Counted from the first letter of the stretch, positions 1-8,741 are shown. The stretch is 64,000 bases of DNA from Oceanibium sediminis (GCF_003265325.1 NZ_QGNX01000008.1:62001-126000), one strand, 5' to 3'. Notes: a model not told the origin generated them from the letters alone. Numbers and translations are program-made.

Positions 1-1827
1 CACGATCAGCCCGGCCTGCGCACCCACGGTCACGATCACCGGCGCCATGAGGCTGGACACCACGATGTAGTTCGCCGTGGTCGGCAGCCCCATGCCCAGG
101 ATCAGGCTCAGCACCGCGACCAGGATCAGCAGGATCATCAGGTTCCCGCCGGAGATCGTCTCGATCACCTCGCCGATGATCTGGTGCGCCCCTGTCAGGC
201 TGATGGTGCCCACGATGATCCCCGCCGCGCCAGTGGCGACCCCGATGGAGATCATGTTGCGCGCCCCCATGATGAGCCCCTCGACGAAATCCACGAAGCC
301 CGCCGACGCCTCGCGCGCGAAGGTGCTTTCACCGCGGAACATCGCCTTCAGCGGACGGTGGGTCAGCGCCACGACGATCATCACCACGGCGGCCCAGAAC
401 GCCGACAGCGCGGGCGACAGACGGTCGAGGCTTTCGGTGCGGATCATCAGGTTCCACACCAGCACGAAGATCGGCAAGGCGTAATACGCGCCGCCCAGCA
501 ACGTCGGGGTCAGGCGCGGGGCGCTGACCTCCTCGGCGTTGGGATCGTCGGGTTCCACGTCCGGGTAGCGCGACGCCACGTACACCAGCGCCAGATAGGC
601 CAGCGCCAACAGCACAAGGGCCGCGCCGATGGAATCCCCGCCCATCAGTGGGTCCATCAGCCCGCGGAACAGCACCAGAAGGAAGGTGATCCCGGCCATG
701 AACAGGAAGCCGGTGATGAACAGGATCAGGATCATCAAGACGCCGATGCGCCGCCCCGGCTTCTTTAGCCCGGTCAGTCCCATCTTCAGGCTTTCCAGGT
801 GCACGATGTAGAGCAGCGCGATGTAGCTGATCACCGCTGGCAGGAAGGCGTGCTTGACGACCTCGATGTAGGGAATGTTGACGTATTCCACCATCAGGAA
901 GGCCGCCGCCCCCATCACCGGAGGGGTCAGCTGCCCGTTGGTGGAGGACGCCACCTCGACCGCGCCGGCCTTTTCCGCCGGGAAGCCGATCTTGCGCATC
1001 AGCGGGATGGTGAAGGTGCCCGTCGTGACAGTGTTGGCGATCGACGAGCCCGAGATCATGCCCGTCATCATCGAACTCAGCACCGAGGCTTTCGCCGGCC
1101 CGCCCCGCAGCGCGCCCAGCAGCGCGATGGCGACCTTGATGAACCAGTTGCCGCCCCCGGCCCGGTCCAGGATCGCCCCGAACAGCACGAAGAGGAAGAT
1201 CATCGTCGTCGACACGCCAAGCGCGACGCCGAACACCCCCTCGGTCTGCATCCAGTAGTGCCCCATCGCCTTGGAAAAGGACGCCCCGCCGAAGTTCGTC
1301 AGGTTGCGGATCCATTCCGAGTATCCGCCGAAGAACGCCAGGCTCAGGAACGCACAGGCGATGATCACCAGAGGCAATCCGAGCGAGCGGAACACCGCGA
1401 TCATCAGCGCGACCATGCCGAGGGCGGACATCACCAGGTCCGTGGTGGACCAAAGGCCGGGGCGCGTGGCGATGTCGAAGCGGAACACGACAAGGTACAG
1501 CGTCGCGGCGATGCTGATCGCGACCAGCAGCCAGTCATACCAGGGGATCCTGTTCTTGTCCCCGAACAGCGGGAACGCCAGGTGCGCCAGCGTCAGCGCG
1601 AAGGCCAGGTGCACGAAACGCGCCTGCGCCACCACGTTGGCGAAGAACGATACGCCCGTGGCCTGCGCCAGCACGCCGGGAATCTTCGAGGCGATGTAAA
1701 GCTGGAACAGCGACCAGACGATACATAACCCGATGATCAGCTTTGCCTGGAACCCGACGACGTTGCGTCCCCCGGTATCGGCCTGCGCCACCATTTCATC
1801 GGCGGTAAGTGTTTCCGTCTTGGCCAT
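1..1827 (-). CDS. TRAP transporter permease, 4TM/12TM (DctQ-DctM) fusion, 3'-truncated by window edge
   Basis: Inner-membrane permease of a tripartite ATP-independent periplasmic transporter, which uses an ion gradient to import a substrate delivered by a binding protein. The frame starts MAKTETLTADEM at 1827, stays open for 609 codons and runs off the left edge, so the C-terminus is missing. It is a string of hydrophobic segments. A stretch near 1201-1260 reads HYWMQTEGVFGVALGVS, followed by a conserved ISGSSIANTVTTGTFTIP-type segment, typical of fused TRAP permeases that work with TAXI binding proteins. It is the last gene of a minus-strand set after the TAXI binding protein and an esterase, only 24 bases after the esterase stop. 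The substrate is unknown. Confidence 0.9.
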   Translation of the reverse strand, partial: MAKTETLTADEMVAQADTGGRNVVGFQAKLIIGLCIVWSLFQLYIASKIPGVLAQATGVSFFANVVAQARFVHLAFALTLAHLAFPLFGDKNRIPWYDWLLVAISIAATLYLVVFRFDIATRPGLWSTTDLVMSALGMVALMIAVFRSLGLPLVIIACAFLSLAFFGGYSEWIRNLTNFGGASFSKAMGHYWMQTEGVFGVALGVSTTMIFLFVLFGAILDRAGGGNWFIKVAIALLGALRGGPAKASVLSSMMTGMISGSSIANTVTTGTFTIPLMRKIGFPAEKAGAVEVASSTNGQLTPPVMGAAAFLMVEYVNIPYIEVVKHAFLPAVISYIALLYIVHLESLKMGLTGLKKPGRRIGVLMILILFITGFLFMAGITFLLVLFRGLMDPLMGGDSIGAALVLLALAYLALVYVASRYPDVEPDDPNAEEVSAPRLTPTLLGGAYYALPIFVLVWNLMIRTESLDRLSPALSAFWAAVVMIVVALTHRPLKAMFRGESTFAREASAGFVDFVEGLIMGARNMISIGVATGAAGIIVGTISLTGAHQIIGEVIETISGGNLMILLILVAVLSLILGMGLPTTANYIVVSSLMAPVIVTVGAQAGLIV

Positions 1828-1851
1828 CTCTTGTCCCCGTTGTTGTTCCGA

Positions 1852-2694
1852 TCACCCGTTCTGGGCCGTTGTTTCAAACCAGTTCAGCACGCGCGTCACC
1901 CACCCTTTCGGCAGCCCATGGCCGCCGGGATGCAGTTCAAGCGTCAGGCTGCCTGCAGTACAGTCGGACCAGGTCTTGATCCAGAGCTCCCCTTCCGTGC
2001 TCGCCGCTTCGGCCGCCCCCATGCAGCCCCCTTCCCTTCGGAAGGTATCCAGTCCCGTCAGGATGTTGCCCTGGTGAAAGGCCACACCGTTGAAGACCGC
2101 CGCGCGCCCCTCGAGCGGGACGACGCGGTCCGAAAACCCGTGAGTGTGGTAAAGCGTGGCGGGCCCCGCGCAGCCTGTCTGCATCGGTTCCCAGAACCCG
2201 CCGGACGCCGAGGCAAAGGCGCTGGCGACCCGCGGCGTCGCGCAGGCAAGATCCCACACCATCGAGCCGCCGCGTGAAAACCCGGTGACGAGCACCCGCC
2301 CCCGGTCCAGCCCGAACCGCTGGGCGGCGTCGTCGATCACATGGCCGATGAAGGCGATATCGTCGCGCGGCAGCTCGTAGCCGTCATCCACCGCCCAGTC
2401 GCGGCGGAATGCGCCGACCGGGTCCATCTGCCCGTCGGGCGCGATCAGGGCATAGCCTCGACCTGTGAAACGCTTGGTCAGGCCGGTGTTCTTGATGACG
2501 GATCCGCCGCTGCCGGCGTAGCCATGCAGATACAGCGCCATCGGTGCGCCCTCGACCACTTCTGGCAGGGCCGCGAAATACTGTCCGTTTTCAAGGATGC
2601 AGGGGGAGCCTTCCACACCGCACACCTGCGCCGACGCGCCCGGCCAAGCCAGAAACGACGCCGCGCATGCGATGGCTGTCAGATACCTCCTCAT
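1852..2694 (-). CDS. Secreted alpha/beta-hydrolase esterase, PHB depolymerase/LpqC-like
   Basis: Predicted exported serine esterase of 280 aa. The start MRRYLTAIACAASF gives a signal peptide ending near ASA-Q (residue 23). An oxyanion-type HG pair lies at 57-58. The nucleophile motif GFSRGG puts the catalytic serine at about 140, and HPGGHGLP near the C-terminus supplies the histidine. Several cysteines suit periplasmic disulfides. The family (COG3509) includes polyhydroxybutyrate depolymerases and feruloyl/acetylxylan esterases, and the substrate cannot be told from sequence. It sits between a TAXI binding protein and its permease, 85 bases after the former, so it may release the acid that the transporter imports (inference). 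A longer upstream open frame has no coding character and was not used. Confidence 0.8.
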   Translation of the reverse strand: MRRYLTAIACAASFLAWPGASAQVCGVEGSPCILENGQYFAALPEVVEGAPMALYLHGYAGSGGSVIKNTGLTKRFTGRGYALIAPDGQMDPVGAFRRDWAVDDGYELPRDDIAFIGHVIDDAAQRFGLDRGRVLVTGFSRGGSMVWDLACATPRVASAFASASGGFWEPMQTGCAGPATLYHTHGFSDRVVPLEGRAAVFNGVAFHQGNILTGLDTFRREGGCMGAAEAASTEGELWIKTWSDCTAGSLTLELHPGGHGLPKGWVTRVLNWFETTAQNG

Positions 2695-2779
2695 GAGGCG
2701 CTCACCCCTCCCCCTGCAGAAGTCTCTCCGAGGGGGCCATGCGGCTGGCACGGCCCCGCCCGTTTCTCGTTCCCGGGAC

Positions 2780-3754
2780 TCAGTTGAGCAGGCCGAGTTC
2801 CGCGTAGGCTTTCTCGGCACCGGGGTGCAGCGGCGCTGACAGGCCGTCGTTGACCATTTCCGACGCGTCCAGGTCGGCGAATGCCGGGTGCAGGCCGCGG
2901 AAATCGTCGAGGTTCGACAGGACCGCCTTGGCGACGACATAGGCCACGTCCTCAGGCACCTCTGCCGAGGTGACGAAGGTCGCGCCAACACCGAAGGTGG
3001 TGGTGTCCGTGTCGGTGCCCGCATACATGCCCGCCGGGATCGTGGCGACGCGGTAATAGGGGTTCTCGGCCACCAGCTTGTCGATCGGCTCACCCACGAC
3101 CGAGACGAGTTTGACGTCGCAGGTCGTCGTGGCTTCCTTGATCGCCGCGGCGGGGTGCCCGATTGTGTAGATCATCGCGTCGATATTGCCGTCGCAGATC
3201 TCTTTCGCCATCTCGGAACCCTTGTACTCGGTCGCGAGCGAGAAGTCGTCCATGGTCATGCCGAACGCATCCATCACGACTTCCATCGTGGCGCGCTGGC
3301 CCGACCCGGGGTTGCCCACGTTCACGCGCTTGCCGGCCAGTTCCTCGAACGAGGTGATGCCGCTGTCGCCGCGCACCAGCAGGGTGAAGGGTTCGGGATG
3401 GACCGAGAACATCGCCCGGATATCGGGGAAAGCCGCGTCGCCCTCGAACTGGGAGGTGCCGTTGTAGGCGTGGTACTGCCAGTCGGACTGGGCCACGCCG
3501 AACTCGAGTTCACCGGCCTTGATGGTATTGATGTTGTAGACAGAGCCGCCCGTGGACTCCACCGCACACCGAATGCCGTGGTCCTTGCGGTCACGGTTCA
3601 CAAGCCGGCAGATCGCGCCGCCCGTGGGATAGTATACACCGGTCACACCACCGGTTCCGATTGAAATGAACGTCTGGTTCTGCGCAACAGCCTGGCCGCC
3701 GGTGGCCAGCAGCAGAACAGTTGCAGCACCTGCAAATGCAGATTTGAGAGTCAT
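2780..3754 (-). CDS. TAXI family TRAP transporter solute-binding protein
   Basis: Periplasmic binding protein (324 aa) of a TRAP transporter. The start at 3754 is set by a strong AGAGGAGG ribosome-binding site and gives a clear signal peptide (MTLKSAFAGAATVLLLATG, cleavage near AVA-Q). The mature protein opens with FISIGTGGVTGVYYPTGGAIC, the hallmark of the TAXI family, followed by STGGSVYNINTIKAGE and the VNVGNPGSGQRAT motif. Length is normal for the family (about 320). It is first in the set binding protein-esterase-fused permease on the minus strand. TAXI proteins bind small anions such as glutamate or other carboxylates; the ligand here is undetermined. Confidence 0.93.
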   Translation of the reverse strand: MTLKSAFAGAATVLLLATGGQAVAQNQTFISIGTGGVTGVYYPTGGAICRLVNRDRKDHGIRCAVESTGGSVYNINTIKAGELEFGVAQSDWQYHAYNGTSQFEGDAAFPDIRAMFSVHPEPFTLLVRGDSGITSFEELAGKRVNVGNPGSGQRATMEVVMDAFGMTMDDFSLATEYKGSEMAKEICDGNIDAMIYTIGHPAAAIKEATTTCDVKLVSVVGEPIDKLVAENPYYRVATIPAGMYAGTDTDTTTFGVGATFVTSAEVPEDVAYVVAKAVLSNLDDFRGLHPAFADLDASEMVNDGLSAPLHPGAEKAYAELGLLN

Positions 3755-3875
3755 GTTATTCCTCCTCTGACGGAATTTAATGGCGTGTCTCCCCACGCCT
3801 TCCAGTCCTGCCGACGAATCGGCTGACACTCAGGAGTTTATCTGCATTGCCCCGAGGAACCATAGCGCAGCCATG

Positions 3876-4280
3876 TTATTGCGTGGTTGCCGCTACGTAA
3901 TCACTGTCAACGACAGGTTCCAACCAGTTGGTTCCACTACCACTTTCACAAGCCTGCATGGCGATATGGGTCATGCCCGTGTCCGGCGCGGCACCGTGCC
4001 AATGTTCAAGTCCCGGTGCGATCCAGACGGTATCTCCGGCGGTGATCCGCCGGGGCGGCTGGCCGCGTTCGGCGTAAAGACCCGCGCCGCGGGTGACGTG
4101 CAGCGTCTGTCCCCGCTCATGGGTGTGCCAGTGCGTCCGCGCCCCCGGCGCGAAGGTCACGCTGAGCGCAACCAGCCCCGCAGGATCCGCGCCGATGATC
4201 GGATCGAGCTGCACGAAACCGGTAAAGGCGTCACCCTCCCCGATCCGGGTTGGCCGCTCTGTGGTGCGAAATATCGTCAT
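3876..4280 (-). CDS. Small cupin-domain protein
   Basis: Single-domain cupin of 134 aa. The first cupin motif is visible as THWHTHERGQTLHVTRG (HxH plus glutamate-like spacing) and the second as PGLEHWHGAAPD, giving the histidines expected for a bound metal. This subfamily resembles the (R)-mandelonitrile-lyase-like/carboxymuconolactone-associated cupins, but function is not established. Its first 50 bases overlap the 3' end of the acyltransferase gene in a different frame, so the two are probably co-transcribed. A role in quenching or isomerising a small metabolite is possible but unproven. Confidence 0.8.
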   Translation of the reverse strand: MTIFRTTERPTRIGEGDAFTGFVQLDPIIGADPAGLVALSVTFAPGARTHWHTHERGQTLHVTRGAGLYAERGQPPRRITAGDTVWIAPGLEHWHGAAPDTGMTHIAMQACESGSGTNWLEPVVDSDYVAATTQ

Positions 4281-6219
4281 GATCGTCCCCTCCTGTCGCG
4301 TCGGGGGGAGTGTCGAGCAGCGGCATCAGGCTTGCAACCACAACCTCGGCCCCCGCCAGCGAAAGATGCGAGCCGTCGCGGTAGTAGGGAACCTGCCCCG
4401 CCGACATCACCTCGCACATCGTGCCATCCTTGCAGAACAGCGCCTGTGCCTTCAGCCGCGCCGCGCCGCTGCCCTCGGCCAGCGCCGCCAGCGTCGCGAG
4501 CGCCGCGCCGTTGCGCACCGCGTAATCCACCGGCAGAAGGCGGTCGGGCAGAACGCCGCTCTGCCAGGCGGCGCGCGCCAGCATGTCGGGCACGATGCCG
4601 GGGTACTCGGGCACCGGATCGATCAGCACGAGCCGCAGGTCCCGGCCGCGCAACCGCCCGGCGAGCGCCAGGGCGTGGCGGCGGAACGCGGCGGCGTTGC
4701 CCGCGGGGCTGGCGGCATCGGCGTAGCGCACCGCCCTGACCCCGCTGCGCGCGCCGTTGGTGAAATTTCCCCATTGCGCGGCCAGCACGACGGTGGAGAT
4801 CTCGGGGCTGGCCAACACCCGCGCCCAGGCTGCCTCGATGAACGCGCCGCATTCCGGGCCGCGCCCGGGGGCCTTCGTTGCGAAGCCCGGCACCGGCGCG
4901 CACCAGCCGCGCGAAAAGACCAGCGCCGCCGCCCCCCGCCGCGCCAGCGCGGGCCCGAGGGCGGGCGTCAGGTGCCCGGCGTGGCTGTCCCCGATCAGCG
5001 CGATGGACGGCACGACGCCGTCGGCCCCGATGACGCAGACGCCGCCCCCGGCGACCTGCTCAGCGTCCAGTACGCCGTGACAGGGCATGTCCCACCGCTG
5101 CCAGTCCGCATAGGGCTGGTTGGCCAGCGGGGGCAGACGCCAGGCCGCCCCGCCCGAATGATGCAGGAAAGCGCCAAGCCCGATGGCCGCCGTGCCAAGC
5201 GCCGCGATCCCCGCGCCGCGCCAAGCGCCGGGCCGACGAAACGGACGCTCGACCAGGGGCTGCGTTGCCGCCGCCAGCGCAAGGCTGAGCGCCACGACCA
5301 CCACGTCGCGCAAAGCGCCCTCCGCCCCCGGCCAGAGCACCGCGCCAAAAGCGATCAGCGGGAAGTGCCACAGGTAGATCCCGTAGGAATGCCGCCCCAG
5401 CCAGGTCAGCCCGGGATGCGCCAGCACCCGCCCGACCGGCCCCGCGGATTGCAACAGGAACACCGTGGCCAGCACGCTCAGCACCGCGCCGGAACCGGGA
5501 TGCGGCAACACCGGCGAGGCGGTGGCCAGCGCCGTGACCAGCAGCAAGAGCCCGAGCCAGCCGAACCCCACCCGGGGCCGCGCGGGACTGAGAACCAGCA
5601 ACGCCCCCGCCGCGAATTCCCAGAACCGGAAGGGAAACAGGAAGAACGCAGCATCCGGCGCGCGATGGGCCGCGACCAGCCCCGCGAGCAGGCTGGCCCC
5701 CGCAAGGACACCGATGGCCAATCGCTGGCGCCGCCGGGGCACGACCGCCAGCAGCAGCGGGAACAGAAGGTAGAACTGCGCCTCCACCCCGAGGCTCCAC
5801 AAGTGCAGCAAGGGCTTGCCGCCCGATTGGGGCGCGAAGTAGCCCGCCTCGCTCCAGAACAGCAGGTTGGTGGCAAAAAACGGCGCGAGTCCAAGGCTTT
5901 GCCCGAAATCCTTGAACTGGTATGGCAGCAATAGCAGCCAGCCCACACCCGCGCTGGCCAGCGCCACGACAAGTACCAGCGGCAACAACCGACACAGGCG
6001 CCGCAGCAGGAACGGGACAAGCGCAGGGCGCGCCCCGCCCGGCGGGCAGAGCAGGCGCGTGATCAGGTAGCCGCTGATCACGAAGAAGACGTCAACGCCC
6101 AGGAATCCCCCCAGCGCCCCGGGCAGGTCGAGGTGATAGGCAAGGACCAGCCCCACCGCCACGGCCCTCAGGCCATCGATATCGGGGCGATACGGCAAGA
6201 CAGGCGCGTGAATACTCAT
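4231..6219 (-). CDS. Acyltransferase-3 family membrane protein with C-terminal SGNH domain (OafA/YrhL-like)
   Basis: Membrane acyltransferase of 662 aa that probably O-acetylates a surface polysaccharide or LPS sugar. The N-terminal half has the family signature YRPDIDGLRAVAV (10-22) and GVDVFFVISGYLI (41-53), then about ten hydrophobic segments including RHSYGIYLWHFPLI (276-289). The C-terminal third is an SGNH hydrolase-like domain with GDSHAGHL at 410-417 and the DGSH catalytic pair near 615-618. The two-domain architecture and length match OafA-type enzymes. The last 50 bases overlap the start of the downstream cupin gene. No polysaccharide cluster is adjacent, so the acceptor is unknown. 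Confidence 0.88.
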   Translation of the reverse strand: MSIHAPVLPYRPDIDGLRAVAVGLVLAYHLDLPGALGGFLGVDVFFVISGYLITRLLCPPGGARPALVPFLLRRLCRLLPLVLVVALASAGVGWLLLLPYQFKDFGQSLGLAPFFATNLLFWSEAGYFAPQSGGKPLLHLWSLGVEAQFYLLFPLLLAVVPRRRQRLAIGVLAGASLLAGLVAAHRAPDAAFFLFPFRFWEFAAGALLVLSPARPRVGFGWLGLLLLVTALATASPVLPHPGSGAVLSVLATVFLLQSAGPVGRVLAHPGLTWLGRHSYGIYLWHFPLIAFGAVLWPGAEGALRDVVVVALSLALAAATQPLVERPFRRPGAWRGAGIAALGTAAIGLGAFLHHSGGAAWRLPPLANQPYADWQRWDMPCHGVLDAEQVAGGGVCVIGADGVVPSIALIGDSHAGHLTPALGPALARRGAAALVFSRGWCAPVPGFATKAPGRGPECGAFIEAAWARVLASPEISTVVLAAQWGNFTNGARSGVRAVRYADAASPAGNAAAFRRHALALAGRLRGRDLRLVLIDPVPEYPGIVPDMLARAAWQSGVLPDRLLPVDYAVRNGAALATLAALAEGSGAARLKAQALFCKDGTMCEVMSAGQVPYYRDGSHLSLAGAEVVVASLMPLLDTPPDATGGDDHDDISHHRAANPDRGG

Positions 6220-6277
6220 CCCGCGGTCATAATGCCTAAAGGTTTAACAGAATCCGAACGGACCCGCCGGAAACGCA

Positions 6278-6306
6278 AAGGGGCGATGCCATCGGCACCG
6301 CCCCTT
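6278..6306 (-). terminator. Terminator of the rplM-rpsI operon
   Basis: An inverted repeat with 13-bp arms (one wobble pair) and a 3-base loop, read on the minus strand as AAGGGGCGGTGCC, GAT, GGCATCGCCCCTT. It is followed by TGCGTTT and lies about 20 bases after the rpsI stop codon. The T-run is short, so it may be only partly intrinsic. Confidence 0.65.
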
Positions 6307-6326
6307 CGAAAAACCTGTGGCTGAAA

Positions 6327-6833
6327 TCAGCGCTTGGAGAACTGGAAGCTCCGGCGTGCCTTGCGGCGGCCGTACTTCTTACGCTCGACCACGCGGCTGT
6401 CGCGGGTCAGGAAGCCTGCCGCTTTCAGCGCGGGGCGCAGCGACGGTTCGTACAGCGTCAGCGCCTTGGAGATCCCGTGCTTCACGGCACCCGCCTGGCC
6501 CGACAGGCCGCCGCCCTTGACGGTGGCCATCACGTCGAACTCACCCGAAACACCGGCGACGGAGAAGGCCTGGCCGATCACCATCTGCAGCACGGGGCGT
6601 GCGAAGTACTCGTTCATCGGCTTGCCGTTGACCACGACATTGCCCTTGCCCGGCTTGATCCAGACACGGGCGACCGCGTCCTTCCGCTTGCCGGTGGCGT
6701 AGGAGCGGCCCAGCTCGTCGCGCTGCGGCTCGGCCGGGACATAGGCCTCGGCCTCGGGCGCGGCGGCCAGATCTGCACCGGACACGGCGTCCTTCAGATC
6801 GTCGAGGGATTTGATTTCTTCAGCCATGCTCAT
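6327..6833 (-). CDS. rpsI: 30S ribosomal protein S9
   Basis: Small-subunit ribosomal protein S9 (168 aa) whose C-terminal tail reaches the P-site tRNA. The core begins at [14 protein letters not shown] and ends with the invariant [17 protein letters not shown]. The roughly 40-residue acidic N-terminal extension is common in alphaproteobacterial S9. It overlaps the end of rplM by 4 bases (ATGA), the usual translationally coupled pair. A hairpin follows the stop codon. Confidence 0.98.
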   Translation of the reverse strand: MSMAEEIKSLDDLKDAVSGADLAAAPEAEAYVPAEPQRDELGRSYATGKRKDAVARVWIKPGKGNVVVNGKPMNEYFARPVLQMVIGQAFSVAGVSGEFDVMATVKGGGLSGQAGAVKHGISKALTLYEPSLRPALKAAGFLTRDSRVVERKKYGRRKARRSFQFSKR

Positions 6834-7294
6834 GCGCTCCGCGTGTTCTTGGGGTTCATGGACGCGACGTCCAGAACTTCCGGGGACTGCGCCTCGTGAC
6901 CGTGCTCGGTCCCGGCATAGACGCGCAGGTTGGACATCTGCTTACGGCTCAGCGGGCCGCCCGGCAGCATACGCTCGACTGCTTTGATGACGACGCGCTC
7001 GGGGAAGCGGCCCTCGAGCAGCTGCTCGGCGGTGCGGTGCTTGATGCCGCCCGGGTACCCGGTGTGCCAGTAGTATTTCTTGTCGGTGCGCTTGTTGCCG
7101 GTCATCTGCACCTTGTCGGCGTTGATGATGATGACATTGTCGCCCATATCCATGTGCGGCGTGAAGCTGGCCTTGTGCTTGCCACGCAGGCGCATGGCGA
7201 CGATCGTGGCGAGGCGGCCCAGAACGATGCCCTCGGCATCGATCAGGATCCACTTCTTCTCGATCTCTGCCGGTTTGGCGGAGTAGGTTTTCAT
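6830..7294 (-). CDS. rplM: 50S ribosomal protein L13
   Basis: Large-subunit protein L13 (154 aa). Recognised by [17 protein letters not shown], the [15 protein letters not shown] segment, [14 protein letters not shown] and [19 protein letters not shown]. It is the first gene of the rplM-rpsI operon and its stop overlaps the rpsI start. In Escherichia coli L13 represses its own operon at translation. A compact hairpin 27 bases upstream of this start (7321-7335) could serve a similar purpose here, but that is a guess. Confidence 0.98.
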   Translation of the reverse strand: MKTYSAKPAEIEKKWILIDAEGIVLGRLATIVAMRLRGKHKASFTPHMDMGDNVIIINADKVQMTGNKRTDKKYYWHTGYPGGIKHRTAEQLLEGRFPERVVIKAVERMLPGGPLSRKQMSNLRVYAGTEHGHEAQSPEVLDVASMNPKNTRSA

Positions 7295-7320
7295 GGTGTC
7301 GTCCCGAATGTTTCTTGGAT

Positions 7321-7335
7321 CGGGGCGCTGCCCCG
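7321..7335 (-). promoter_or_regulatory. Hairpin in the rplM 5' leader
   Basis: A perfect inverted repeat with 6-bp arms (CGGGGC/GCCCCG) around a 3-base loop lies in the rplM leader, ending 26 bases before the start codon. It is a candidate L13 autoregulatory element, by analogy with known ribosomal-protein leaders; nothing more supports it. Confidence 0.35.
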
Positions 7336-7428
7336 GCTCCGGTGAACGGATGGGCGGGTTTTATAGGATACGCGCGCGCAGTCAATGGGGCTCTGTCGCA
7401 AAAACATGATTGAAATCAATGCCTTGCA

Positions 7429-7444
7429 AAATAGGTACCTATTT
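7429..7444. promoter_or_regulatory. Perfect 16-bp palindrome AAATAGGTACCTATTT
   Basis: A perfect AT-flanked palindrome sits between the thioesterase stop (7456) and the rplM leader, within a short AT-rich stretch (about 7395-7455) in otherwise GC-rich DNA. It has the shape of a dimeric repressor operator for the rplM promoter region. It could also act as a weak terminator for the thioesterase, but no T-run follows on that strand. Confidence 0.35.
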
Positions 7445-7455
7445 ACCCCATAAAA

Positions 7456-7875
7456 TCACCGCTCCGGCGGGATCGAATAGGTCAGGCTGGCATGGGCCAC
7501 CGGCTGATCCAGCCCCTGGCCGAAGACCTCGACGTCGCCGACGGACAGGCTGCGCCCCAGCTTCAGGATGCGCGCCTCGGCCCTGAGCGGGCCCAGCGGG
7601 GGCTTGCGCATGAAGTTGATCGTGCAGCCCGTGGTCACGGTCAGCGCCTGGCGCCCGATCATCGCCAGCGTCACCATGTAGAAGGCGCAGTCGGCCGCCG
7701 TGAACATGGCCGGGCCGCTGATCGTACCGCCGGGACGCAGGTCGGCCTCGCCGATCGCCATGGTGCAGCTCAGGCGCATCGGCGACAGGGACGTGATCGC
7801 GAAACGCTCCGACACCTGGGGAAAGACCTCCCGAAGGTAGTCTTCCACCTCGGGCGCTGTCAGCTTAAGCTCCAT
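7456..7875 (-). CDS. PaaI-family (hotdog-fold) acyl-CoA thioesterase
   Basis: Cytoplasmic hotdog thioesterase of 139 aa, probably hydrolysing aromatic or short acyl-CoA esters. The segment RPGGTISGPAMFTAADCAFYMV contains the GG..SGP...AxD pattern of PaaI enzymes, with the aspartate as likely catalytic acid, and TTGCTINFMRKPPLG matches the following strand. It lies head-to-head with an enoyl-CoA hydratase gene 62 bases away, which suggests a shared fatty or aromatic acyl-CoA role. No substrate can be assigned. Confidence 0.85.
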   Translation of the reverse strand: MELKLTAPEVEDYLREVFPQVSERFAITSLSPMRLSCTMAIGEADLRPGGTISGPAMFTAADCAFYMVTLAMIGRQALTVTTGCTINFMRKPPLGPLRAEARILKLGRSLSVGDVEVFGQGLDQPVAHASLTYSIPPER

Positions 7876-7937
7876 GCCGTGACCTCCTTGCAGGAATGTC
7901 AGGTGGCACGAACCCGGCCCCGACGCAAGGAGCAGCC

Positions 7938-8729
7938 ATGCCAGACCCCATCCTGCTGAGAGAGGACGACGCCGGCATCGCCCGGCTGACGCTGAACGCC
8001 CCCGCTAGCCTGAACGCCCTGTCCGACGCGATGCTCGTCGCACTCCGGGCCGAACTGGCCGCGCTGGAGCAGGACCGAAGCGTGCGTGTCGTGATCCTTT
8101 CGGGCGCGGGGCGCGCCTTCTGCGCCGGGCACGACCTGAAGGAAATGACCGCCGGGCGCCAGGCAGAGGACGGCGGCGCCGCCTACTTCCGGGACCTGTT
8201 CCGCCGCTGTTCCGAGGTGATGACCGCCCTGCCCCGCCTGCCCCAGCCGGTGATCGCCGAGGTCCACGGCCTCGCCACCGCCGCCGGGTGTCAGCTGGTG
8301 GCCCATTGCGACCTGGTGGTCGCGGCAGAGACGGCGCGCTTTGGCGTCAACGGCGTGAACATCGGGCTGTTCTGCTCAACGCCCATGGTTGCACTCAGCC
8401 GGGCGATTCCGCCGAAACATGCTTTCGAGATGCTGACGACCGGGCAATTCATCGACGCCGCGCGGGCGGCGGACCTGGGCCTCGTGAACCGCGTGGTGCC
8501 GGAAACCGGGCTTCGGGCGGAAAGCGCTGCGCTGGCCGAACAGATCGCCGGCAAGCTCGGGCGCGCGGTGGCGCTGGGCAAGCAGGCCTTCTATCGCCAG
8601 TTGGAAATGCCGCTGGACGACGCCTACGCCTTCACCGGGGATGTCATGGCGGCGAACATGGCCTATGAGGAAACCGCCGAGGGGATCGCCGCCTTCCTGG
8701 AAAAGCGCGATCCCCGCTGGACGCAGTAA
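7938..8729 (+). CDS. Enoyl-CoA hydratase/isomerase family protein (ECHDC3-like)
   Basis: Crotonase-superfamily enzyme of 263 aa acting on acyl-CoA. The start at 7938 is chosen over an ATG 42 bases upstream because AAGGAG lies 6 bases before it. Oxyanion-hole segments are visible as GAGRAFCAGHDLKEM and VHGLATAAGCQLVAHCDLVVA, and the NIGLFCSTPMVALSR region matches ECHDC3-type members. In that subgroup the usual second catalytic glutamate is not obvious, so the reaction may differ from simple hydration. It is divergent from the PaaI thioesterase. Confidence 0.88.
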   Translation: MPDPILLREDDAGIARLTLNAPASLNALSDAMLVALRAELAALEQDRSVRVVILSGAGRAFCAGHDLKEMTAGRQAEDGGAAYFRDLFRRCSEVMTALPRLPQPVIAEVHGLATAAGCQLVAHCDLVVAAETARFGVNGVNIGLFCSTPMVALSRAIPPKHAFEMLTTGQFIDAARAADLGLVNRVVPETGLRAESAALAEQIAGKLGRAVALGKQAFYRQLEMPLDDAYAFTGDVMAANMAYEETAEGIAAFLEKRDPRWTQ

Positions 8730-8741
8730 GCGCGCCCGCGA

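Noticed and set aside
1-3754. The TRAP transporter as the taurine importer for the tpa/xsc cluster
   Set aside because: It is over 30 kb away, is of TAXI type, and has no CTGGNNYTAA repeats that I can see; no transporter gene lies beside the taurine genes.
7360-7385. TTGACT and TATAAA upstream of rplM as a promoter
   Set aside because: The spacer is only 14 bases, too short for a normal sigma-70 promoter.
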